Assembly (NCBI RefSeq): GCF_036186745.1
Contig: NZ_CP108086.1
Location: 4,340,001 to 4,404,000 of the forward strand
Direction of reading: 5' to 3'
Source: Microbispora hainanensis
GTDB taxonomy: Bacteria > Actinomycetota > Actinomycetes > Streptosporangiales > Streptosporangiaceae
Length of the DNA stretch: 64,000 bases
The notes below the pieces were generated by a model. The model saw only the letters and a list, made by a program, of their open reading frames with translations. It was not told the DNA's origin and made no database searches. The translations under genes were made by a program, and so were the position numbers. Positions 53,814 through 62,090 of this stretch are shown piece by piece (within the stretch, counting starts at the first letter, position 1; every line of letters starts with the position of its first letter).

Positions 53814-55486
53814 GGTCTCCTCCCGTCGTTGTCCATGCCTGCGCCCGCGCCTCCACCCGCCGCGGCGGCCAGCGCCCGGGGACGGTGGCGCCGCAGTTCG
53901 TTCTCGTAGGCGGCCACCTCGGCGCGGGCTCGCCCCTCGTCCCAGCCGAGGTGGCGTACGGCGACGTCGGCGCAGGTCGCGGCGCTGGAAAGGCCCATGT
54001 CGCCGTTGAGCCCGACAAGGATACGTCGCAGCATGACGTCGGCCAGCGTGACCGCGCCCTCCTCGCATACGGCCATGACGACCTCGGCGGCCAGGGCGCC
54101 GGTCTCCTTGTCGACGACCTCGGCGAGCGAGGGGTCCTCTGCCGCCAGGTCGAGCACCCGGCGGGCGCGCACGCCGTAGAGCTGCAGCAGCCTGCGGGAG
54201 GACGCACCGTCCAGCGGCGACTCACGCAGGAAGTCGCGCACGAACTCCGGCCAGTCCGAGGTGTCCGCGCCGGGGAACGGCCGGGTCCGGGTGACGCACG
54301 GGCGCGGCCGCTTGCCGAGCACGCGCAGCACCTCGTCGGTCACGTCCTCCGCGAGCGCCCGGTGGGTCGTGAGCTTGCCGCCGATGACCGTTAGCAGGCC
54401 CCGGTAGGCGGGCGCGTGGTTGAGCACGGTGTGTCCACGGCTGATCTTGGCGTTGTCCGACACCCCGGCCGTGTACGGCAGGGGCCGGATCCCGGCGACG
54501 CTCCACAGCACGTCGGCGGGTGTGAGGTTCGCCTGCGGGAAGATCCGGTTGGTCTCGGCGAGCAGGTAGTCGATCTCGGCGTCGCCGGCCACCACCTCGT
54601 CCAGGTCGCCCTCGTAGGTGAGGTCGGTGCTGCCGAGCATGTAGCGGCCCTGCCAGGGGAAGACGAAGATGGGCCGGCCGTCGGCCGCCGCCTCGAAGAA
54701 GATGCAGGTGTCGGGGGCTCCGGGGAACGGGTCGAGGACGACGTGGCTGCCCTTGGTGCCGCCGTTCAGCCGCCGGCTCTCGATCTGCCCGTCGAGGATC
54801 CGGTCGATCCACGGCCCGGCGGCGTTGACGGTGACGGCGGCCCGGATCTCCCCGCGCTCCCCGGACCGCACGTCCTCGGTGTGAAGGCCGGCGACCCGGT
54901 CGCTCTCGACGATCAGTCCGGTGACGGAGGTGTAGGTGAGGACGCGCGCGCCCAGGCGGCGGGCGTCGAGGAGCAGTTCGACGCAGAGCCGCTCCGCCCA
55001 CGGCACCTGCGCGTCGTGGAACAGCGCCGCCCCGCGCAGGCCCTCGCGCGACAGGGTGGGCCACCGGCGGGCCACCGTGCGGACCGGTACGCCGCGGCTG
55101 AGCCCGCGTCCCCGGCCCAGGGCCATCGTGTCGAACGCCAGCAGGCCGAGCCGGATCAGCGCTCCCGGCCGGGTGTTCCCCTCGTAGAAGGGGATCAGCA
55201 TCGGGTAGTCGCGGATGAGGTGGGGCGCGGTGCGGAACAGCAGGTGCCGCTCCCGGATGGATTCGTGCACGAGCGTGAAGTCGTAGCGCTCGAGATACTT
55301 GAGGCCGCCGTGGATCAGCCGGCTGGAGGTGCTCGACGTGCCCGAGCCCACGTCGGCGCGGTCGACGACGACGACGCGCAGGCCGCGTGCGGCGGCGTCC
55401 CGGGCGATGGCGAGCCCGTTGATGCCGGCTCCGATGACGGCGAGATCGACGACGTCGGTCTCACCGAAGGGGACGTGTTGCGACAT
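53810..55486 (-). CDS. GlpD-family FAD-dependent (polyol/glycerol phosphate) dehydrogenase
   Basis: 558 residues. FAD-binding GxGxxG in LAVIGAGINGLAIARDAA at about 15-32, then SGTSSTSSRLIHGGLKYLE as in GlpD. MLGSTDLTYEGDLDEVVA and SVAGIRPLPY come next, with a C-terminal DAO_C helical domain to about 530 and a Gly/Ala-rich tail. GlpD oxidises glycerol-3-phosphate, and the related EryB oxidises erythritol-phosphate, passing electrons to the quinone pool. In this operon a polyol phosphate made by the FGGY kinase is the likely substrate. ATGA overlap with the kinase gene. Confidence 0.9.
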   Translation of the reverse strand: MSQHVPFGETDVVDLAVIGAGINGLAIARDAAARGLRVVVVDRADVGSGTSSTSSRLIHGGLKYLERYDFTLVHESIRERHLLFRTAPHLIRDYPMLIPFYEGNTRPGALIRLGLLAFDTMALGRGRGLSRGVPVRTVARRWPTLSREGLRGAALFHDAQVPWAERLCVELLLDARRLGARVLTYTSVTGLIVESDRVAGLHTEDVRSGERGEIRAAVTVNAAGPWIDRILDGQIESRRLNGGTKGSHVVLDPFPGAPDTCIFFEAAADGRPIFVFPWQGRYMLGSTDLTYEGDLDEVVAGDAEIDYLLAETNRIFPQANLTPADVLWSVAGIRPLPYTAGVSDNAKISRGHTVLNHAPAYRGLLTVIGGKLTTHRALAEDVTDEVLRVLGKRPRPCVTRTRPFPGADTSDWPEFVRDFLRESPLDGASSRRLLQLYGVRARRVLDLAAEDPSLAEVVDKETGALAAEVVMAVCEEGAVTLADVMLRRILVGLNGDMGLSSAATCADVAVRHLGWDEGRARAEVAAYENELRRHRPRALAAAAGGGAGAGMDNDGRRP

Positions 55487-55509
55487 GGGTGGCTCCCGGA
55501 GGGTGACGG

Positions 55510-55535
55510 GCGCGGGTCCGCGGGCGGACCCGCGC
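55510..55535 (-). other. Strong hairpin inside the operon, between the LsrF-like gene and glpD-like gene
   Basis: Perfect 11-bp stem GCGCGGGTCCG / CGGACCCGCGC with a 4-nt loop in the 64-bp gap. It is the only gap of note downstream of the ATPase gene in an otherwise overlapping operon, so it may attenuate or stabilise the distal glpD-kinase part. Confidence 0.55.
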
Positions 55536-55550
55536 CGGAGAAGGATCGGA

Positions 55551-56438
55551 CTAGGCGGCGGAGCCGCGCGCCCTCTCCTTGTAGATCTCGTACGCCTCCT
55601 CGGGCTTGAGCCCGTCGTGCACGACCGCGCGGACCGCGGCGAGCATGCCGGCGGGGCTGTCGCTCTGGAAGATGTTGCGGCCCATGTCGACGCCGGCGGC
55701 GCCCTCCTGGATCGACCGGTAGGCCATCGTCAGGGCGTCGATCTCGGGCAGCTTCTTGCCCCCCGCGACGATGATCGGCACCGGGCAGCTCGCGGTGACG
55801 GTCTCGAAGCCCTCCTCGACGTAGTACGTCTTGACGATGTGGGCGCCCATCTCGGCGCTGATCCGGGTCGCGAGGCGGAAGTAGCGGGCGTCGCGGACCA
55901 TGTCCTTGCCGACGGCGGTGACGCCGAGCACGGCGACGCCGTGCCGCTGACCGGCGTCCACGAGCGCGGCCAGGTTGGCGACCGACCGCGACTCGTGCTC
56001 GCCGCCGATGAACACCTGGATGGCGACGGCGGCGGCGTTGAGGCGCAGCGCGTCCTCCATGTCGAGCGCGATGTGCTCGTCGGACAGCTCGCGCAGGATG
56101 CTCGGGCCGCCGCTGGCGCGCAGCACGATCCCGGCGTCGGTGGTCGCGGGGATGCTGGTGCGCAGCGCGCCGCGGGTCATCATGATCGCGTCGGCGTCCG
56201 GGACGAGCGGGGCGATCCGGGTGTCGAGGCGCTCCAGCCCGGCCATCGGGCCCACGAAGTAGCCGTGGTCGAACGCCAGCATGACCGTGCGCCCGGTGTC
56301 CGGCCGGAAGATGCGCGACAGGCGGTTGCGCAGGCCCCAGTCCTGCCCGTGCGCGCCCTTGACGTGGAAGCCGCTCGCCGCGGGCCCGGCGGACGTCCCG
56401 AAGTCGCGGGCGTCGAGCAGGCCGTCGGTGTCAGCCAT
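55551..56438 (-). CDS. lsrF: LsrF-like class I aldolase (3-hydroxy-5-phosphonooxypentane-2,4-dione thiolase family)
   Basis: 295 residues, close to the 291 of Escherichia coli LsrF and collinear with it. Shared segments include [24 protein letters not shown] [39 protein letters not shown] and [12 protein letters not shown]. The Schiff-base lysine is Lys203 in [14 protein letters not shown], the same number as in LsrF. LsrF transfers an acetyl group from the phosphorylated autoinducer-2 product to CoA; relatives in sugar operons may act as retro-aldolases. The ATG at 56438 overlaps the upstream permease gene by 8 nt. Confidence 0.88.
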   Translation of the reverse strand: MADTDGLLDARDFGTSAGPAASGFHVKGAHGQDWGLRNRLSRIFRPDTGRTVMLAFDHGYFVGPMAGLERLDTRIAPLVPDADAIMMTRGALRTSIPATTDAGIVLRASGGPSILRELSDEHIALDMEDALRLNAAAVAIQVFIGGEHESRSVANLAALVDAGQRHGVAVLGVTAVGKDMVRDARYFRLATRISAEMGAHIVKTYYVEEGFETVTASCPVPIIVAGGKKLPEIDALTMAYRSIQEGAAGVDMGRNIFQSDSPAGMLAAVRAVVHDGLKPEEAYEIYKERARGSAA

Positions 56439-57456
56439 CAGTGTCGTCTCCTGTACTAGTGGTGGTGGCGGTCGCGGTGCGCGATCGCCGTCTGAACAGA
56501 GATGCCGTACGGTCGCCTCCACCGGCGAGGAAGAGGACGAAGAGCACCAGGCCGCCCTTGAGCAGGTTCTGCGCCGCGGTGCTCCAGCCGACGAGGTTGA
56601 CCAGTCCGTCAAGCAGGATGAAGAAGACGGACGCGCCCCACACGCCCACCGGGACCGCGCGACCGCCGGAGATGAGCGTGCCGCCGATGACCACAACGGC
56701 CACGGAGTCGAGCAGGTAGCGGGTGCCGAGATCGGCCGAGGGCGCGATGTAGGCGGCGAGCAGCGCGCCGGTCAGCCCGGCCAGCGCCCCGCTGAGCAGG
56801 TAGGTCGCCCCGATGATCCGGGCGACCGGGATGCCGGCCCGCTCGGCCGCCCGGCGGCTCTGGCCCACCGCGATCAGCGACCGGCCGTAGACCGTGCGGC
56901 GCAGCAGCGCAACGACGAGCACGGTCAGCACCGCGATCGCGAGCGCGAGGAGCGGGATGCCGACAGGGCGCAGGTTGAGCGCCGAGCGCAGACCGGGGTC
57001 TGGCACGGCGGTGAAGCCGTTGGCCGTCGACAGCGTGATCGACGAGGCGACGAGCCCCGCGGCCAGCGTGGCGATGATCGGGGGGACGGACAGGCCAAGG
57101 ATGGCCACGGCGCTGACCGCCGCGACGAGGACGCCGACGCCGATCCCCGAGAGGATCCCCACGGCCGCGGAGCCGGTCGCGGAGGCCGCCGCCACCGAGA
57201 CGAACCCGGCGAGCGAGATGACCGACCCCACCGACACGTCGATGTTGCCGGGGCCCGCGCTGATGACCAGCATCTGCCCAAGCCCGACGATGACGAGGTA
57301 CGGCGCGAGCGACAGGGCGAGGGAGACGGTCTGCCCGCCGCCCTGGCCCGAGATGGCCAGGATCACCAGCCACACGAGCGCGGCGGAGGCGAAGCCCCAA
57401 ATCCAGGGGGCACCGTTCCAGGGGCCGCTCCACTGGCGGGTCACGCGGATGTTCAT
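56431..57456 (-). CDS. Sugar ABC transporter permease (second; RbsC/LsrD-like)
   Basis: 341-residue BPD_transp_2 permease with about 8-10 TM segments, [19 protein letters not shown] and [11 protein letters not shown] typical of ribose/LsrC-D permeases. A Thr/Arg-rich C-terminal tail ([20 protein letters not shown]) faces the cytoplasm. The ATG at 57454-57456 overlaps the first permease stop. It forms a heterodimer with the first permease, as LsrC-LsrD do. Confidence 0.91.
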   Translation of the reverse strand: MNIRVTRQWSGPWNGAPWIWGFASAALVWLVILAISGQGGGQTVSLALSLAPYLVIVGLGQMLVISAGPGNIDVSVGSVISLAGFVSVAAASATGSAAVGILSGIGVGVLVAAVSAVAILGLSVPPIIATLAAGLVASSITLSTANGFTAVPDPGLRSALNLRPVGIPLLALAIAVLTVLVVALLRRTVYGRSLIAVGQSRRAAERAGIPVARIIGATYLLSGALAGLTGALLAAYIAPSADLGTRYLLDSVAVVVIGGTLISGGRAVPVGVWGASVFFILLDGLVNLVGWSTAAQNLLKGGLVLFVLFLAGGGDRTASLFRRRSRTATATTTSTGDDTDG

Positions 57457-58412
57457 CGCAACACCTTCCCCACGACGACGCGGCCCGCGAGCACGGCCAG
57501 GACGATCACGCCTTGCACGGCGGACTGCATGTCGGATCGGACGTCGAGCAGGCTGAGAACCACGCTGACCAGCCCCAGCGTCACTCCGCCGATCGCGGCG
57601 CCCCACGGCACGGCGTTGCCGCCGGAGAAGGAGCCCCCGCCGAGGATCACCGCGGCCACGGTTGTGAGCGTGTAGCTGGAGGCCGACGACACGTCTCCGC
57701 CGCCGGTCTGGGAGGCCAGGACGAGGCCGGACAGCACGCCGAGCGCGCCCGCCGTCGCGTAGGCGACGACGCGGGACGTGAGCGGCCGCAGGCCGGCCCG
57801 CCGCAGCGCGACCGGGTTGCTGCCCAGACCGCGCATCCGCACGCCTGCGGCGCTGCGTGCGGTGAGCAGGTAGACCACCAGCGCGACGACCAGGATCGGC
57901 AGCAGCGGCGCCGGGAAGCCCGCGGGTTGCCATGCGCCGAACGACGCCAGCCACCCGGGGGTCATGCCGCCCGGCGTCGGCAGCAGGAACAGGCCGAGCC
58001 CGAGCCAGACGAACGAGGCGCCGAGGGTCGCGATCAGCGCCGGCACCTCGCGCAGGTGGATGAGCAGGCCGAGCACGGCGTACGCCGCGACCAGCCCGAT
58101 CAGGACGAGCACGCCGAGGAGAGGGGACGACACCAGCAGGGTGGCGGAGACCACCGTGATCAGGCCGACGAAGTTGCCGATCCCGAGGTCGATGTCGCCG
58201 ACGGCCATGAGCGTCATCTGCGCCTGCGTGGCGATCACCAGCGGGACGGTCGCGGACAGGACCAGCGTGAGGCCCTCCACGGTCAGCACACCCGGCTGGA
58301 GCGACGAGCAGACGCAGAGCATCGCGACCAGGGCGACGGCGCTGACCGCGGCCGGGGCCGAGCGGCGCATCCGCGCGCGGTCGGGCAGCGCCGGGGCGAG
58401 AAGCTGGGCCAT
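57453..58412 (-). CDS. Sugar ABC transporter permease (first; RbsC/LsrC-like)
   Basis: 319-residue BPD_transp_2 permease: MAVGDIDLGIGNFVGLITVV and AAVILGGGSFSGGNAVPWGA match the conserved loops of the family. Its ATG overlaps the ATPase stop (TGATG) and its own stop overlaps the next permease start, showing tight coupling. Confidence 0.91.
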   Translation of the reverse strand: MAQLLAPALPDRARMRRSAPAAVSAVALVAMLCVCSSLQPGVLTVEGLTLVLSATVPLVIATQAQMTLMAVGDIDLGIGNFVGLITVVSATLLVSSPLLGVLVLIGLVAAYAVLGLLIHLREVPALIATLGASFVWLGLGLFLLPTPGGMTPGWLASFGAWQPAGFPAPLLPILVVALVVYLLTARSAAGVRMRGLGSNPVALRRAGLRPLTSRVVAYATAGALGVLSGLVLASQTGGGDVSSASSYTLTTVAAVILGGGSFSGGNAVPWGAAIGGVTLGLVSVVLSLLDVRSDMQSAVQGVIVLAVLAGRVVVGKVLR

Positions 58413-59923
58413 CAGTCGTTTCCTCCGTCCTCGTTGAAGGAGACGGCGATGATGCGTTCCTCGGAGATCTCCTCGCCGGTCAGTTCGGCCACGATCCGGC
58501 CGGCACGGAAGACGTAAACCCGGTCGCAGTGGGCCATCTCGGCGTTCTCGCTGGAGTACCAGACGATGCTCCGGCCCTTCGCCGCCTCATCCCTGATGAG
58601 GCGGTACAGATCGGTCTTGGTGTGCACGTCCACGCCCCGGAACGGGTCGTCGAGCAGCACGAGCCCGGAGGCGGAGGCGAAGGCGCGGGCGACGATGACC
58701 TTCTGCTGGTTGCCGCCGCTCAGCTCGGTGATCCCGGCCTCCGCGCCGCCCCTGATGGCGAGGCGCTTCACCCAGTCACCGACCACCGCGCGCTCCTCGG
58801 CCGGGCGGCGCAGCCCCCGGCGGGCGATGCCGCGCAGCGCGGTCACGATCAGGTTGTCGCCCACGCTCCACAGGGGCAGGACGCCCGAGCGTTGCCGGTC
58901 GCCCGGCACGTACGCCCGCGTCACGTTCACCGTGGTGTCGCGCCGCACCGGTCGCCACAGGCGTTCGAGCACTTCCTGCTGGCCCTGGCCGGCCAGCCCG
59001 GCGAGGCCCACGACCTCGCCCTTGCCGACCCGCAGGGTGACCTCCCGCAGGCCGGGTCCGATGGCGCCGCGCAGCTCGGCCACCGTCTCCCGCGCCGCGG
59101 CCCCGGCGGCGGCCGTCCGTGTGCCGGTCGCCGAGGGAGCGGCGACGTGGGCGCCCATCAGCTCGAGGACGTCCGGCTCGCCGAGCCCGGCGGCCGGCCG
59201 TTCCGCGGTGACCGCACCGTCGCGCAGCACGGCCACCCGGTCGGCCACCGAGAGGACCTCGCGGATGCGGTGCGAGATGAGCAGCACGGCGGTGCCGGCC
59301 CCGGTCAGCCTGCGCACGTAGGCGTACAGCGACCGGGCGGCGTCCGGGCCGAGCGACTCGGTGGGTTCGTCGAGGATCAGCAGGTCGAGCCGGTCCACCA
59401 GGCAGGCCCGGGCGATCTCCACCATCTGGCGCCGGGCCAGCGACAGGTCCTCAACCCGGTCACGCGGGGAGACGCCGTGGCCGGGAAACATCTCGTCGAG
59501 GCGGCGGCGCACCGCGTCGCTCGCCGCCCGCCGCCACCGCAGGCGGGGCAGGCAGTGCCGCGAGGACACCCACATGTTCTCCGCCACGGTGAGGTCGGGG
59601 CACAGTGACGTCTCCTGGTAGGCCATCCGCACCGACCGGAAGTCCCCGGCGGAGGCCTTCCTCCCGTGCACGAGGACCGTGCCCGTGTCGCAGGCCTCCA
59701 GCCCGGCGAGCACGCGCATGAGCGTGCTCTTGCCCGCGCCGTTGTGACCGACCAGCCCGAGCACCTCGCCCGCGCGGACCTCCAGGTCCACGCCCGTCAG
59801 GGCCCGGGTGCGCCCGTACGCCTTGGTCACGCCCCTGGCAGTGACGACGGGCGGCCGGGCGGCCGGTCCGGTGCCCGTCTGCGGCGGCGCCGTGCCGCCG
59901 GCCGGGAGATTGTCGACGTGCAT
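58412..59923 (-). CDS. Sugar ABC transporter ATPase, two ABC modules (RbsA/LsrA-like)
   Basis: 503 residues. Module 1: Walker A GLVGHNGAGKST near 53-64, signature variant LSLARRQMVEIARA, Walker B LLILDEPTESLG. Module 2: degenerate Walker A GLAGLAGQGQQE, normal signature LSGGNQQKVIVARA, LVLLDDPFRGVDV. A degenerate second P-loop is usual for carbohydrate importers of this class. Begins about 48 bp after the binding-protein gene. Confidence 0.93.
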   Translation of the reverse strand: MHVDNLPAGGTAPPQTGTGPAARPPVVTARGVTKAYGRTRALTGVDLEVRAGEVLGLVGHNGAGKSTLMRVLAGLEACDTGTVLVHGRKASAGDFRSVRMAYQETSLCPDLTVAENMWVSSRHCLPRLRWRRAASDAVRRRLDEMFPGHGVSPRDRVEDLSLARRQMVEIARACLVDRLDLLILDEPTESLGPDAARSLYAYVRRLTGAGTAVLLISHRIREVLSVADRVAVLRDGAVTAERPAAGLGEPDVLELMGAHVAAPSATGTRTAAAGAAARETVAELRGAIGPGLREVTLRVGKGEVVGLAGLAGQGQQEVLERLWRPVRRDTTVNVTRAYVPGDRQRSGVLPLWSVGDNLIVTALRGIARRGLRRPAEERAVVGDWVKRLAIRGGAEAGITELSGGNQQKVIVARAFASASGLVLLDDPFRGVDVHTKTDLYRLIRDEAAKGRSIVWYSSENAEMAHCDRVYVFRAGRIVAELTGEEISEERIIAVSFNEDGGND

Positions 59924-59971
59924 GCCCGGTCTCCTCCGTCTCCTCCGTGCCGTGGTCGTTGCGAAGCCGGG

Positions 59972-61093
59972 TCAGCTCGCGGCCGACGGGATCGGCGGCT
60001 GGATCGGCTTGCCGCCGGTCTTCACGGCCTCCACCTGCTGCCGGAACAGCTCCCGGGTCCACGGCCAGGCGGCGTACTCGTCGGGCTTGAGCACCGAGGC
60101 CCAGGCGTCGCGGTCCTTCTGCTCGATCAGGACGATCGGGAAGGTCATCTGCTTGGGCACGTCCTTGCCGTCGAGCAGGTCCAGGGCCTCCCAGAGCGCG
60201 GCGACCGACTGGCCGGGGTCGGACATGACCGCGACCGAGCCGTTGTCGATCTTGTTGTCCCGCCAGTAGCTCAGCGCGCGGCCGTTGGTCTCGAAGTCGA
60301 CCGCGGGCACGGGCTTGCCCGCCGTGGCGAACGCCTGGGCCACGCCGTAGCCGTCGCCGCAGCCGATGACGCCGTCGACCTTCGGCACGCTGGACAGCAC
60401 GCCGAGCACGGCCTTCTGCGCGGTGGCGCCGTCGCACATGCCGGTGACCGTCGCCACGGTCTTCACCCCGGGGTAGCCCGCGAGGATCTTCTTGGTCGTG
60501 TCGAGCATCTCGGCCTCGGGCTGGGAGCCGACCACGCCGCGGCTCACGATGACCGAGCCCTTGCCGCCGATGCCTTCGAGCAGCGGCTTGGCGGCGTACG
60601 TCGCCCAGTCCACGAAGCTGTTCTGCAGCACGTGGGCGCAGGGCGCGTCGATGGCGGAGTCGAAGACCACGACCTTGACGCCGGCCGTACAGGCCTGCTG
60701 GATCACCGGCTGCAGCGCGGTGGGCGAGGCGGGGTCGATGAGCAGCGCGTCGGGCTTCTGCAGCAGCAGGCTCTTGATCTGGGCGACCTGCTCGGTCGCC
60801 GAGTTCTCGCCCGGCGCGTTCACGACCTTGTACTTGCCGATCAGCCCGTCGGCCTTGGCCTGCTCGGCGGCGGCCTCGAACTTGGCGATCATCGTCTGCC
60901 GCCAGCCGTTGCCGATGAAGCCGTTGCTCAGTGCGATGAAGGGCTTGTCACCGCCGCCGCCCGCGGTCCCGCCAGCGGCGTCCGCGGTGGCGCTACCGGA
61001 GCCGGAGCCGCAGCCCGCGGCCAGTACGGCGAAAGCGGAGATCGCCGCGGCGGAGGCGGCGCGCCAGGACCGGCGTGTGGGACGCATGTGCAT
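59972..61093 (-). CDS. RbsB-type sugar-binding lipoprotein
   Basis: 373 residues: signal peptide with lipobox VLAAGC at about 24-29, Gly/Ser linker, then a type I periplasmic-binding fold (FIALSNGFIGNGWRQTMIAK, LLLQKPDALLIDPASPTAL, VKVVVFDSAID, GVIGCGDGYGVAQAFATAGK). Captures the ligand for the importer. The ATG at 61091-61093 has GGAG 9 bp upstream on the minus strand; a longer frame is unsupported. First gene of the operon, divergent from the GntR regulator. Confidence 0.92.
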   Translation of the reverse strand: MHMRPTRRSWRAASAAAISAFAVLAAGCGSGSGSATADAAGGTAGGGGDKPFIALSNGFIGNGWRQTMIAKFEAAAEQAKADGLIGKYKVVNAPGENSATEQVAQIKSLLLQKPDALLIDPASPTALQPVIQQACTAGVKVVVFDSAIDAPCAHVLQNSFVDWATYAAKPLLEGIGGKGSVIVSRGVVGSQPEAEMLDTTKKILAGYPGVKTVATVTGMCDGATAQKAVLGVLSSVPKVDGVIGCGDGYGVAQAFATAGKPVPAVDFETNGRALSYWRDNKIDNGSVAVMSDPGQSVAALWEALDLLDGKDVPKQMTFPIVLIEQKDRDAWASVLKPDEYAAWPWTRELFRQQVEAVKTGGKPIQPPIPSAAS

Positions 61094-61161
61094 GGTGTCT
61101 CCAGACAGAGCGGGTTCGCGAGGGGGGAGAGTCGGCGTCAAGGCTTCGCTCGATCGACCTG

Positions 61162-61181
61162 TCATTACAGGCCTGTAGTGA
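61162..61181. promoter_or_regulatory. Palindromic putative operator 1 (GntR target)
   Basis: TCATTACAGGCCTGTAGTGA is a 20-bp palindrome with a single mismatched pair and a perfect 12-bp core TACAGGCCTGTA. It lies 69 bp upstream of the binding-protein start in the divergent region. A degraded relative, TTACGGGCCTGTCAA, follows at 61201-61215. This is the expected form and place for a GntR/HutC-type operator. Confidence 0.65.
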
Positions 61182-61279
61182 CAAGCAAACTAGGCGGGCG
61201 TTACGGGCCTGTCAAGAGCGTGTTTTCGGTCGCCTCGGACCGCCAGTGACGATTAATCTTGGTAACAGCCGGGCCAACT

Positions 61280-61289
61280 TGTAGTTACA
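61280..61289. promoter_or_regulatory. Putative operator 2 (GntR target)
   Basis: TGTAGTTACA, an inverted TGTA/TACA with a 2-bp centre, 45 bp upstream of the gntR start. It shares CTTGTAGT(T/G)ACA-like sequence with the right half of operator 1 (CCTGTAGTGACA), suggesting autoregulation. Confidence 0.5.
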
Positions 61290-61334
61290 GGTTCGAGTGG
61301 GGCATCCTGCTGCGGTGCCGCCGAGGAGGTTCCC

Positions 61335-62078
61335 GTGACGATGACCTATCCGCCTCTCAACCGCGACGGGGCGGAACCGCTGTGGATGCAGCTCATGCGG
61401 GCGTTGCGCGCGGAGATCGAGAGCGGCGTGCGCGGGCCCGATCAGCCGCTGCCGTCCGAGGCCGAGCTGAGCGACCTGTTCGGCGTCTCCCGCACGGTCG
61501 TCAGGGAGGCGCTGCGTGAGCTGGTCCAGCAACGCCTGATCTACAAGGTAAAGGGCAAGGGAGCCTTCGTCGCGCCCCGCAAGACCGAGCTGAGGTTCGT
61601 CGGATCGATGTCAGGGTCGGCCGACGACCTGCGGGAGTCGGGGCGCCGGGTGACCACGCAGACCGTCCGCCAGGCGCTCGGCGAGGCCGACGAGCGGGAG
61701 GCCGCGCTCCTGCGCATACCGCTGGGGGAGCAGGTCGTCCGGCTGCGCAGGCTCCGCCGGGTCGACGGCCAGCCGTGGCTGCTCGTCGACACCGCCCTGC
61801 CCGCCCGGCTCGTCCCCGGGCTCGAACGCGCCATCATGGAGAACCAGTCGCTGTACGACGTGCTGCGCCGCCGGTATGGCATCGAGCCCGCCGCGGCCGA
61901 CCGCTGGATCGAGGCGGTCTTCCCCAACCGGGAGGACGCGGCCCTGCTCGAGGTGTCCACCTCGACGCCTCTGCTCGGCATCGAGTCGGTCGCGTGGCTG
62001 GAGGACAACACCAGGTTCGAGGCGTACTACGCCCTCCACCGAAGCGACCAGACGCGCTTCTACGTCGGCATCCGCTGA
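61335..62078 (+). CDS. GntR-family regulator (HutC/UTRA subfamily)
   Basis: 247 residues: N-terminal winged helix with EIESGVRGPDQPLPSEAELS and LFGVSRTVVREALRELVQQR (about 23-70), KGKGAFVAP wing, and a C-terminal UTRA effector domain (LRIPLGEQVVRLRRLRRVDG, WLLVDTALPARLVPG, FEAYYALHRSDQTRFYVGIR). Probably represses the divergent transporter/LsrF/GlpD/kinase operon and binds a phosphorylated intermediate or the sugar. GTG start with CGAGGAGG upstream. Confidence 0.92.
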   Translation: MTMTYPPLNRDGAEPLWMQLMRALRAEIESGVRGPDQPLPSEAELSDLFGVSRTVVREALRELVQQRLIYKVKGKGAFVAPRKTELRFVGSMSGSADDLRESGRRVTTQTVRQALGEADEREAALLRIPLGEQVVRLRRLRRVDGQPWLLVDTALPARLVPGLERAIMENQSLYDVLRRRYGIEPAAADRWIEAVFPNREDAALLEVSTSTPLLGIESVAWLEDNTRFEAYYALHRSDQTRFYVGIR

Positions 62079-62090
62079 CCTGCCGGGCGT

